Positions 44,473-51,911 of a stretch of 64,000 nt of DNA are shown one piece after another. Within the stretch, counting starts at the first letter, position 1; each line of letters begins with the position of its first letter. The notes under the pieces are model-generated. The model did no database searches, had not been told where the DNA came from, and saw only the letters and a program-made list of their open reading frames with translations. Source of the stretch: DASPSM01 sp036008465 (GTDB lineage Bacteria > Planctomycetota > Planctomycetia > Planctomycetales > Planctomycetaceae); contig DASYNP010000202.1 of assembly GCA_036008465.1 (NCBI GenBank), positions 1 through 64,000 on the forward strand. Direction: 5' to 3'. The translations under genes were made by a program, and so were the position numbers.

Positions 44473-45068
44473 CGCAAGATTTCCAAGGGATGCGCAGCGA
44501 GCTTTTCGTGGTTTTCGTCGGCGAACTTCTGCAGGCTCTTGCCGAACGCCTTTAGGTGCACGTTGTCCTTTGTGTGACCGAAGAGCGGCTGAGCGGCCAG
44601 CGATTCCTCAGCCGTTTTGTGCCGGTGAATCACGTCGTACGCCGTCAGCAGCATGGCCGTCCGCGTGACGCCGTGCTGGCAATGCACGAGCATCGGATAG
44701 TTGTTCGGGTCGGCCAGAATCTGCAGATGCGGCTCCCAAACCTGCGGGTCGAACTCGATCGAATTTGGCAGCGGCACGGCGTGCAGGGTGGCTCCTGCCG
44801 ACTTCACGGCTTGCCGCTCGCCCTCCCACATCTCGGGCGTCATCTCGTCGGGATTACACAGATTCACGACCGAGCGGATCTGATAGGTTTCGATGATCTG
44901 GGACAACGCGTCCGGAGTCAGCCAGGCCGACCGGTACACCATTCGCGGCTCGTGCACGGCGAAATGCTTGAACCGGTGCTGCTGGTGATAAATCCAGCCG
45001 CCGGCCGCGGCCGCCGAAACGACCACCAGCGCCAGGCCGCCCAATACGATCCTTCGACTGCGTGACAT
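44469..45068 (-). CDS. Membrane-anchored dual-specificity phosphatase (199 aa)
   Basis: An N-terminal membrane helix (IVLGGLALVVVSAAAAGGWIYH) anchors a phosphatase domain outside the membrane. The active-site loop is VHCQHGVTRTAM (HCX5R, Cys ~123, Arg ~129), with the general-acid region before it less clear. This is the DUF442/tyrosine-phosphatase-like fold that removes phosphate from proteins or small molecules. It is translationally coupled to a glycosyltransferase, so a role in regulating glycan assembly is plausible. Extracytoplasmic location is inferred from the helix. Confidence 0.85.
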   Translation of the reverse strand: MSRSRRIVLGGLALVVVSAAAAGGWIYHQQHRFKHFAVHEPRMVYRSAWLTPDALSQIIETYQIRSVVNLCNPDEMTPEMWEGERQAVKSAGATLHAVPLPNSIEFDPQVWEPHLQILADPNNYPMLVHCQHGVTRTAMLLTAYDVIHRHKTAEESLAAQPLFGHTKDNVHLKAFGKSLQKFADENHEKLAAHPLEILR

Positions 45069-45147
45069 TCCACGAACGCCTCAGTTGCAACAGCAATCGG
45101 TCCCGAAGGCGGCGAAATCTAGTGCAACCAGGAAACCCGGTCAACAT

Positions 45148-45180
45148 CAGGCAGGGGCGTGCCCCTGCACCCGGTGCGGT
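45148..45180. repeat. Dispersed hairpin repeat, copy 1
   Basis: A hairpin (CAGGGGC/GCCCCTG) followed by ACCCGGTGCGG recurs at 50611-50640 on the same strand, with near-identical sequence over ~30 bp. It appears to be a short repeat element found in two intergenic spots. Function unknown. Confidence 0.6.
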
Positions 45181-45371
45181 TCGCCCTTGATCGCAAAGAC
45201 GCGGCTTGCCGCCGGGCTGCTGGAAGCTGCGATCAAAAGATTCCTGAGAGTTTCGTGCCTGCTTGGTGGCGATCGGTAGCCGCCATGCGCCGCTTATCGC
45301 GCACGGCACGGGGTCTCGCTCAGTTCATCAATACTCCAATCCCGGGGCCGTCAGGCGAACCGGCCGCTCGG

Positions 45372-45779
45372 ATGCGTGTCTCGTCTCTCATGCGACATTG
45401 TCGAAAGACGGATGCCGGAAGCGCTGCCGGCAGCGCGGATTTGAAAACGGCCAAAGTCTTGGCCCCGGAGGATGTGCGCGCCGGCGACTATGTGGCACTG
45501 TTGCACGTGGTGCACGAAATTCCGTCGTTCTGGTGGTGCGGCGACATGGGGACGATCCGGGCGGACGAACCGGTCCGTATCCCGTTCGTTCCGAATAACG
45601 GAGGGGTGCCATATCGGGTGCGCTCTGTTTGCCTGCCGTTTATTCTTGTGAAGACACCCTCGGGCAATCTGCGCCACCTCGACGTGCGGCGCCACCGCCT
45701 GGCACGGCTCGACCCCGAGCACGCTCGGGCCGCCTGGAAGGCCTGCAAGAAGAGACGTCACAAGCGGGAGCGCGTCTAG
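45372..45779 (+). CDS. Small conserved-looking hypothetical protein (135 aa)
   Basis: From ATG 45372 the product reads MRVSSLMRHCRKTDAG and then a beta-rich core (KVLAPEDVRAGDYVALLHVVHEIPSFWWCGDMGTIRADEPVRIPFVPNNGGVPYRVRSVCLPFILVKTPSGNLRHLDVRRHRLARLD). The core pattern is strongly protein-like and recalls conserved planctomycete hypotheticals that may be cytosolic beta-barrels. Alternative starts at 45285 and 45390 cannot be excluded. Function unknown. Confidence 0.65.
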   Translation: MRVSSLMRHCRKTDAGSAAGSADLKTAKVLAPEDVRAGDYVALLHVVHEIPSFWWCGDMGTIRADEPVRIPFVPNNGGVPYRVRSVCLPFILVKTPSGNLRHLDVRRHRLARLDPEHARAAWKACKKRRHKRERV

Positions 45780-45965
45780 GCTTTGGATTCCTCGGATGCC
45801 GCGCGTCCGTCCCAGTCCCAGTGTCCCGTCTCAGTCCCAGTGTCCCGTCCTAGGTTTTCACCATCACCCAGTCCGCTGGGAGAGTGCCGGGGTGAGGGGC
45901 GATCGCAAGTCCCGCAGTCCCATCCCGTCCCGGCGTGCATCTGTCCCGTCCCACTCCGGGTAGGG

Positions 45966-45999
45966 TGGGCCAAGTCCGCCGATGGCGGACGCCGGCCCA
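45966..45999. repeat. Nested palindrome element
   Basis: GTCCGCC-GAT-GGCGGAC (45974-45990) is enclosed by TGGGCC/GGCCCA (45966-45971 and 45994-45999), making a two-level hairpin. It resembles REP-like palindromes scattered in planctomycete intergenic DNA. Confidence 0.65.
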
Positions 46000-46274
46000 C
46001 CATTCTCGGGCCAGAGAACAAACATCGTGTGCCCGCGGCCGCAAAGCCGGCCTTGGCACACCTTACAAATCGTGTCCCGTCCCAGTCCCAGTGTCCCGTC
46101 CCAGCGTGCTGTCCCGCGCCTAACGTGGTCAACTACTTGCGTGGTCAACTACCTATTAAAAATAGATGACCACACCACCCCCTCTTTCCATTAAAGACCT
46201 GTCAGACAGCCAACATCGTCTCTCGCCAGAAGTGTCCCGTCCCACGTGTCCCGTCCGACGCGCGCGCGAGGTCA

Positions 46275-46333
46275 GGGGTCGGGTCACCAATTTCGTGGGT
46301 CGTCTACCTATCAAGAAAATGTGACCCGACCCC
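46275..46333. repeat. 59-bp element with perfect 13-bp inverted ends
   Basis: GGGGTCGGGTCAC (46275-46287) and GTGACCCGACCCC (46321-46333) are perfect inverted repeats flanking 33 bp. A diverged relative with similar internal words lies at about 46125-46185. Such miniature inverted-repeat units may be targets of REP-type (RAYT) transposases acting in trans. Confidence 0.7.
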
Positions 46334-46339
46334 CTTGAT

Positions 46340-46690
46340 CAAAGTGTCCCGTCCCACCGCCTTCCCGTCTGCCTTCGACCTGGCGCTCAAAAGGTGGCAG
46401 GACCTGCCACCTTTTCTAGACGAAGTTGTCCCGTCCCAGATCGCGAAAGTGTCCCGTCCCAGGTCCGACCCGCCGTTCCCGTGGTCTCTCACCGTCTCCC
46501 AGTCCGCTGTTAGAGCGGGGTGACGGCCAATCATGAGTCCCACAGTCCCGTCCGAGTCCCCCTGTCCCGTCCCACCGCGTCTTCGTCTGGTTCGACTTGA
46601 GCTCAAAAGGTGGCAGGACCTGCCACCTTTTCTAAACGAAGTTGTCCCGTCCCAGATCGCGAAAGCGTCCCGTCCCACGTCCCCGCGGTC
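46340..46690. repeat. Duplicated 115-bp block with long palindrome
   Basis: Two direct copies (about 46346-46465 and 46562-46680) share a leader of GTCCCGTCCCACCGC, a near-perfect 27-bp palindrome (AAAAGGTGGCAGG/CCTGCCACCTTTT) and a trailing GTCCCGTCCCAGATCGCGAA. They are offset by ~216 bp. Confidence 0.75.
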
Positions 46691-46942
46691 CCACCCCTGT
46701 ACAGTTTCTGATCAGCTTCTCCCCCACGCGCAGTGCGAGCCTCCGCTGTTCAAGCGGCACTCTGAGGGGCAAGCGTCCCCGGCATTTGCACAGGGCGCAT
46801 CCATCGATTTTACCACCAAGAACACGGCCAATCGACCCCGAGTTTCCATGCGCGTGGAAACAACTTTGAAAATTTTTCCCCAGTCGCGAGAGTCACAGCG
46901 GAGCCGCCGCCTAAAGCCCCGTGAGGGGCGGCACTCCCGTTG

Positions 46943-47040
46943 CCACGGGCGCGAGCCCGTGGAATGCTGGCGCTGCGCGGCTGGCAAAAGCCCCAGCGGG
47001 GCGACACTCCTCCCTGCGGAACGTGTCGCCCCCTTTCGGG
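46943..47040. repeat. Pair of hairpin repeats
   Basis: CCACGGGC-GCGA-GCCCGTGG (46943-46962) is followed by an inverted pair GGGGCGACAC (46998-47007) / GTGTCGCCCC (47023-47032) with outer AGCCCC/GGGGGCT. Two more palindromic families in the same intergenic tract. Confidence 0.65.
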
Positions 47041-47075
47041 GGCTCAAAACGCAAACATCGAAATTCGGCCCACCG

Positions 47076-47314
47076 GTCACCAACCGATTGCATCTTGGGC
47101 GCAAGGCATTGGTGCGGCGTCGATTGAAGCATTCATCGATAGAGGTTGATTGCGACGCACACTTTTCCCAAGCCGACAGCTTCGCTGTCGTTCCGGAACC
47201 GACGGCAGAGCCGTCGGCTTGGGAAACTGAACGTGGCAGATGCTTCCACGATCACCAGTGCAACCAACGACTCTCTCAACGACTAACAGCCGACGTGCAA
47301 TACGTTGTCACGCC
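47076..47314. repeat. MITE-like element, copy B
   Basis: Inverted copy of the element at 39275-39510. The outer stem TTTCCCAAGC (47164-47173)/GCTTGGGAAA (47217-47226), the two 7-bp hairpins and the central TTCCGGAA are all retained with every stem pair intact, even though the flanking arms have diverged. One extra C lies between TTCCGGAA and the second hairpin. Confidence 0.8.
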
Positions 47315-47438
47315 GATGGCAAGAGGAGTGCCCCCCTTTGGGGTTGAAAGGCCGCCGAGCCGCTGGGCCATACACCTGAGCTGCGCGGCGACAGCCTCAA
47401 ACGAGGATTTCCCGGCCCCCCGCGGAGCCGACCCCTCT

Positions 47439-47879
47439 TCAGGCCGGCACCTTTTGATCGAGGTGCTCCAACACAATCGGCCAGGCTTGCTCGTGTCCGT
47501 CGCGTGATTCAGCGTCCGGAAAGCCGGCGTGAGTCAAACGGATCGCAGTCCCGGTGCCGGCCGGCGACAATTCGACCGTGACGACCGTTTCGGCCCCCTT
47601 CGTGCCCGCGGTGCCGGTGAGCCAGGTCAGCTCCACCAGCCGATCGGGCTCGAGCCGCAGGAAGCGGCCATAGTGCGGGTGGCGCTCGCCGGCGTAGCGC
47701 GTCTCGAAAAAGAACGGGGCATCGACCCGCGGAGTCATCAAGAGAGTGCCAGAGGCAGCAAACCACCGATCGAGCTGCTCGGTCCACGCACGAAACAGCA
47801 CCGCCGGAGAGGCGGTCATCGCGCGCGTGACCGTGAGGCTAAACGGCCGGGATGTCAGGTCCGGGACAGCGACAACCAT
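47439..47879 (-). CDS. SRPBCC/AHSA1-like protein (146 aa)
   Basis: The START/Bet v1-type fold signature is visible: LTVTRAMTASPAVLFRAWTEQLDRWFAAS at the N-terminus, PHYGRFLRLEPDRLVELTWLTG in the middle and GTAIRLTHAGFPDAESRDGHEQAWPIVLEHLDQ at the end. These proteins bind hydrophobic ligands or modulate chaperones. Length is typical. Cytosolic. Flanked by repeat-rich DNA on both sides. Confidence 0.85.
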   Translation of the reverse strand: MVVAVPDLTSRPFSLTVTRAMTASPAVLFRAWTEQLDRWFAASGTLLMTPRVDAPFFFETRYAGERHPHYGRFLRLEPDRLVELTWLTGTAGTKGAETVVTVELSPAGTGTAIRLTHAGFPDAESRDGHEQAWPIVLEHLDQKVPA

Positions 47880-48287
47880 GGCTCGTCCTTTGGCATAGGA
47901 AGCTCAAGCGCAGAGGTATTTTTAATCCATGGTAAAAGGAGAAGGAAATCAAGAATGCACGGAGTCCGACACACCGTGCGGGGCCACGGGCAGCTTGTTG
48001 CGGCTGTCCGGGGAATTCAATCGAGTTTTTGAGCCGCGCCCGTCACGAAGCGGGCTTTTCCGGGTAGAAGCGAGCGTTAGACCCCGCTCCCTCACGGTCG
48101 CGGCTCGAAATCCTTACGTCGGGCTTCGCGTAATTGCCGCGAAGCGACACGAGGTCTGACGCTAATTAGTTCAGGCAGAATTCTGAACTGCCGGGCTTCG
48201 TTGTGACAGTACCAAGCGGTGCTCGAAAAAAAACGCGGCCCGAATCAACGGGCCGCGCGCGAATCGAGAAATGGATCAACGCGAACT
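47880..48287. other. Non-coding gap with REP-like inverted repeats
   Basis: No gene. A two-level inverted structure is visible: GAGCCGCG (about 48029-48036) pairs with CGCGGCTC (about 48108-48115), and GCGTTAGACC (about 48069-48079) pairs with GGTCTGACGC (about 48154-48163). The right end holds the terminator of the gene to the right. Confidence 0.55.
48226..48257 (-). terminator. Rho-independent terminator of the redoxin/PHM gene
   Basis: On the minus strand CGCGGCCC and GGGCCGCG form an 8-bp GC stem around an 8-nt loop, followed by a run of eight T. It lies about 30 bp past the 48288 stop. Confidence 0.85.
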
Positions 48288-50414
48288 TCAGGTCCCGGCC
48301 GATTTCACGACCGGGGCCTTGGTGGTCTGCTGATTGCCCGGTTTGCGCTTTTCGGGTGCCGGTTTGGCTGCGTGTTCTTTTGCCGCCTTTTCCTGCATTT
48401 GCTTGATCGCTTTCTGCAGTTCCTGGCGGTCGGAATCGTGTTGGGCGTCGATCAGCTTTTGGGCTTCGGCCTTGGGATAGGCGACGTCGTACCAGCCGAT
48501 CATCATTTCTTCCCACGTCTGATCGCCCCAGCGCACGGGCTTCGTGGGATCGGGATTGCAGAGATTGTTCTCGGAATTGTCGAAGTGCGCCGTGCACAAG
48601 AGGTTCGTGCCGGCCGGGATCAACAGGGGCTTTTCGAGCTTGAACCAGTTCTGCCAGTTGAAGTCGTAGCGCGGCACGTCGAGGATGACCTCTTTCTTGC
48701 CGTCCGGGTAGCTCAGCTCGTAGCGGAAATCTTTGCCCCGCATGTGCATGTGGGGGTACATGCCGATAAACAGCGTGTCGCGGGCGAATTTCTTCTGCGC
48801 CTCGACCTTGTAATTGTCGGCGTGCGCGGGGATCTCGAAGTTGAACGTGGCCGTGTTGGTCGTCACGAGGCGATCGGTGATCGTCTTGGGGTCGGCAAAC
48901 AACAGGCCGATCGAGCTGCGGTCCTTCTGTGGACGGCCGTTGGGCGTGTAGTGCATCTGGAAGATAAACTTCCACCCGGCGGGCACCAATTTGGCCATCC
49001 CGTACGGGGCGACGAAGGGCCGCGTCCCCGGGGCAAATCCGCACAAGAGGTCGCTCGCCGAGATGTCGCCGTCGGCGCCTTGATCCTGCTGGGTTTGCTC
49101 TTTCGCCGCAGCGCCTGGCTTGACGGCCGTGGCTTTCCCCTTCTTGGCGCGGGCCAAACGTTGAGCGCGGAACTCGGCCCGCAATTGCTCGGGGTTCTTG
49201 CCGCTGGCTTTCGCCTTCTCGAGCGCCTCTAACTGGCGCTTTTGCTGCTCGATAATCTTGTCGGCGACTTGCGGCGCCGCGAGGAAGACGATGATGTGAT
49301 GCACGACGCTCGGGTTGCCGGGCAGGCACTCGGCGCTCTTGACCCATTTATCCTCTTTGAAGCCGGGGTCGACGACGTAGAAGCGATAGGGCTCGACCCC
49401 TTCCGCTTTGACGTCGACCGGGTCCTTGCCCATGTAGACGACGGCATCGGGCTGTTTCTCGAGCAACCAGCCTTGTGTGAACTTTGGCGCGGGCGGAAGC
49501 TCGGCGGGATTCCCCTCGGGGCAGCCCGCTTCGACCCAAGAGTAGATCGTCTCTTTTTCTTCTTTGGACAGCACGTTTTCGTTCGCGAACTTTCGTCCAT
49601 AGGCGGGGTTGGCGTGCCAGGGCGGCATCCGTTGCTCGCGCACGACTTCGGCGATCATCTCGCTCCAGCCCGCGACTTCGTTGTACTTCGTCATCGCAAA
49701 CGGCCCGATCTGCCCCTCGCGATGGCAACTGACGCAGCGCTGATTGAGCAGCCGCGAAACCTGGTTCGAGTAGGTGACCGCAGCGTCTTTCTGCGGCTCG
49801 CGAATTCGGCCGATGAGACAGCCTTTGAATTCGGTCGTCGCCATGCTCACCGGCTTGCCGGCGAGGACTTCGTCGACGGCGATCGCGAGATCCTTCCGCT
49901 TAAGTTGCGGCTGCGCGAAGCCGACGCCGGCTCCGAACGTGTATTGGTTATCGATCCGCCCCTGGTAGCGGACAGTTCCCTGCGAGTCGATCAGCATCGC
50001 TTCGGGCGTGCGCGTCGCGCCCAGTTGATCGGCTACTTTATTGCCGACGTCTTTCAGAATGGGAAAAGTCAAACCGTTCACGCGAGCGAAGGAGTCGATC
50101 TCGGTAATCGCATCCTGGCGGTTTGAGTCGATGGCGACCAGCGCGACTCCTTTCTTGGCAAAGGCTTGCGAAAGCTCCTGCATGCGGGTCGCGTAGAGTT
50201 TGACCAGCGGACATTCGGTGCCCACGAAGATGACCGCGACGCCCTTATGCTGGGCGAGCATTTCCTTCAGCGAGTGGTCCTTGCCGCGGAAGTCCTTCAA
50301 AGTGAATGGCTCGACCTTGCGACCCACGGCCGACTCAGCGCCCCAGGCGGATCCGTTTAGACCCACCAGCGCGGCGACAACCAATACCAGTCCACGCCCA
50401 CGGAATTGTTGCAT
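48288..50414 (-). CDS. Secreted redoxin / cytochrome c / PHM-like monooxygenase fusion (708 aa)
   Basis: The start at 50414 gives a signal peptide (LVLVVAALVGLNGSAWG). Residues ~30-180 form a thioredoxin/AhpC-like domain (VGRKVEPFTLKDFRGKDHSLKEML, with a lone Cys in GTECPLVKLY instead of CxxC). Then CVSCH (~226-230) is a heme c-binding motif in a planctomycete-type cytochrome segment. The C-terminal ~350 residues resemble copper type II ascorbate-dependent monooxygenases (HHIIVFL near 370, HMHMRGKDFRYEL near 554, CTAHFDNSENN). Extracytoplasmic. Probably an oxidative enzyme with built-in electron transfer. The lone Cys argues against dithiol reductase function. Terminator downstream is clear. 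Confidence 0.88.
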   Translation of the reverse strand: MQQFRGRGLVLVVAALVGLNGSAWGAESAVGRKVEPFTLKDFRGKDHSLKEMLAQHKGVAVIFVGTECPLVKLYATRMQELSQAFAKKGVALVAIDSNRQDAITEIDSFARVNGLTFPILKDVGNKVADQLGATRTPEAMLIDSQGTVRYQGRIDNQYTFGAGVGFAQPQLKRKDLAIAVDEVLAGKPVSMATTEFKGCLIGRIREPQKDAAVTYSNQVSRLLNQRCVSCHREGQIGPFAMTKYNEVAGWSEMIAEVVREQRMPPWHANPAYGRKFANENVLSKEEKETIYSWVEAGCPEGNPAELPPAPKFTQGWLLEKQPDAVVYMGKDPVDVKAEGVEPYRFYVVDPGFKEDKWVKSAECLPGNPSVVHHIIVFLAAPQVADKIIEQQKRQLEALEKAKASGKNPEQLRAEFRAQRLARAKKGKATAVKPGAAAKEQTQQDQGADGDISASDLLCGFAPGTRPFVAPYGMAKLVPAGWKFIFQMHYTPNGRPQKDRSSIGLLFADPKTITDRLVTTNTATFNFEIPAHADNYKVEAQKKFARDTLFIGMYPHMHMRGKDFRYELSYPDGKKEVILDVPRYDFNWQNWFKLEKPLLIPAGTNLLCTAHFDNSENNLCNPDPTKPVRWGDQTWEEMMIGWYDVAYPKAEAQKLIDAQHDSDRQELQKAIKQMQEKAAKEHAAKPAPEKRKPGNQQTTKAPVVKSAGT

Positions 50415-50610
50415 CGATCTCCCCTCGTCTTCGTGCAGATTGTCCGTCAACGCGATGCGAATTGATCCGGCTGCCGGTGGAAAGGAAAGGCGAAGGAACT
50501 GGTCCCAGTTCCCGGCGAACGCTCGGGTCCCAGCTTGACCCGGCATAGCCTGGCGGCAGCACCACGTGATCCGACAAAGGCCCATTCTACAAGGTGTTCG
50601 CTTGCCCATC

Positions 50611-50645
50611 CAGGGGCATTGCCCCTGGACCCGGTGCGGCTTGGG
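50611..50645. repeat. Dispersed hairpin repeat, copy 2
   Basis: CAGGGGC-NN-GCCCCTG followed by ACCCGGTGCGG, matching the copy near 45148-45180. Confidence 0.6.
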
Positions 50646-50722
50646 CTCCGCCAGCCGCCGCAAGCGTGCTCCCGACTCCGGAGAGCGGGTTGAGACCCGG
50701 CAGGGTCAATTCGGCCGGGCGC

Positions 50723-50756
50723 AAAAAAAGAAAGGCCGGCAAACGCCGGCCTTTCT
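50723..50756 (-). terminator. Rho-independent terminator
   Basis: On the minus strand a 12-bp stem (AGAAAGGCCGGC/GCCGGCCTTTCT) around a 4-nt loop is followed by a T-run of seven. It ends the transcript of the 50800-51591 gene about 45 bp past its stop. Confidence 0.9.
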
Positions 50757-50799
50757 CTGAAGCGGCCTGCGTTGAGCAGGCACGCTAGAGGCCACCCTG

Positions 50800-51591
50800 T
50801 CACTTGCTCGTTTGCACATTCATTGAGGCAGACGCGTCATAGATCGGCTTCTCTCCTGCGATCACCCGTGGCACCACTGGAGTGCGATTCCGAGAGGCCG
50901 GAACCGTGGATTCGAGCGGGGTCGTGCTCACTGGAGGCGTGCCGACAGTCGCAGTCGGTCTCGGATTGTTGACCATGACTGGTTGGGGAGGACCCCAGAC
51001 CACCGCGCCGCCGACCGACTCGGCCGTGTTATACAGGTAACCGCCGTCGCCGAAGTATTCAGGCGGATGCAGAGCCCGCCACATCGGTTCGTCCATCGCG
51101 TAGCGAGACTTGGCCAGCTCGGTGCGGTGTTCGTCCATCCAGAACTGCGTCGAACCGGTAAACTGGCGGCGAAACCGTCCGAACTCGACGGCGGCTTCGC
51201 GAATGCGATCGCGCTCTTGCTCGGCCATACTCAGCTCATCGGGAACGCCATACGTCTTGTAAACGCCATCGTACCCGCGGCTCGACTTTCCGTATCGTTG
51301 GGTTGGCGCCAGGCTCTGCGGGGCGCTCGGCCCGCCGTAATATCCGTAGTCGACGTTCGGCTGGATGACTGTGCGGGTTTGCGCCGCACCAGGTTGGACG
51401 TCCTGTCCCTGCGGCCAACCCGAGAGGTTTCCGCCGGTAGGATCATTGCCCCACTTCTCAGTGAATTCAGCACCGGGGTTATTGGACAGTTGTTGCTGCG
51501 TCGTGGGTCCCTGAGGCGGCGTTGTCGTAGATTGACCAAACGCGGGCACTCCCAAGGCTGCCACACATGCTGCCAGCACGAGCTTTTTCAT
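50800..51591 (-). CDS. Secreted hypothetical protein (263 aa)
   Basis: A clear signal peptide (MKKLVLAACVAALGVPAFGQ, cleaved after AFG) precedes a Gln/Pro/Thr-rich segment and a helical central region (ERDRIREAAVEFGRFRRQFTGSTQFWMDEHRTELAKSRYAMDEP). The C-terminus is Pro/Thr-rich. It is extracytoplasmic. An AGGAG ribosome site precedes the ATG and a strong terminator follows the gene. Function unknown. Confidence 0.75.
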   Translation of the reverse strand: MKKLVLAACVAALGVPAFGQSTTTPPQGPTTQQQLSNNPGAEFTEKWGNDPTGGNLSGWPQGQDVQPGAAQTRTVIQPNVDYGYYGGPSAPQSLAPTQRYGKSSRGYDGVYKTYGVPDELSMAEQERDRIREAAVEFGRFRRQFTGSTQFWMDEHRTELAKSRYAMDEPMWRALHPPEYFGDGGYLYNTAESVGGAVVWGPPQPVMVNNPRPTATVGTPPVSTTPLESTVPASRNRTPVVPRVIAGEKPIYDASASMNVQTSK

Positions 51592-51911
51592 GACAAGGCT
51601 CCTCTTTTATCAGCTCCCGGCAGCCTTACTGCCACCGGTTTAAGGCCCTAACTCACACCTTAAATTTTCTAACACTTCTTGCCGGCTCCTGGCCGGCCGG
51701 AGGGATAGAGGTGCAAATGGTGCGCCGCAAAGCCGTGCAGTGGCTAAACTATGACCCCCCAATTATTTGAGGGGACGCGCCGCATCGCGGCAGAGAGGTG
51801 TCCGCGTGCGAATCAGACGCCGTCACGGCGTCCGCGGATTAGCCCGGTTGGTGCCGTGGATTTGGTAGGGTGCCGTGGATTTGGTAGGGCGCCGTGGATT
51901 TGACCGGCGTC
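51592..51911. other. Intergenic gap with short tandem repeat
   Basis: About 320 bp with no gene. Near the left end is the leader of the 50800-51591 gene. At 51851-51907 two full 19-bp copies and a third, altered copy of GTGCCGTGGATTTGGTAGG occur in tandem, next to the stop of the neighbouring gene. Confidence 0.5.
51851..51907. repeat. 19-bp tandem repeat (about three units)
   Basis: Units at 51851-51869 and 51870-51888 are identical. The third (51889-51907) differs at the end. The array abuts the C-terminal codons of the gene that ends at 51912. Confidence 0.75.

Larger units (their letters stand above)
45780..47438. other. Repeat-dense non-coding island (~1.65 kb)
   Basis: No credible gene. 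The stretch contains many near-copies of TGTCCCGTCCCA, a 115-bp direct duplication with a long palindrome, a 59-bp element with perfect 13-bp inverted ends, two stacked-palindrome elements, and a full copy of the MITE-like repeat. Open frames that cross it read repeated peptide motifs generated by repeats and are treated as spurious. Confidence 0.7.

Noticed and set aside
45790..46690. Possible CRISPR array in the repeat-rich tract
   Set aside because: Repeats are degenerate and of unequal size and spacing, spacers are not unique, and no cas genes are near.
46533..47507. A 324-codon plus-strand frame across the repeat tract
   Set aside because: It crosses the MITE copy, hairpin pairs and the GTCCC array; its peptide resembles the complementary frame of the other MITE copy, so it is repeat-derived.
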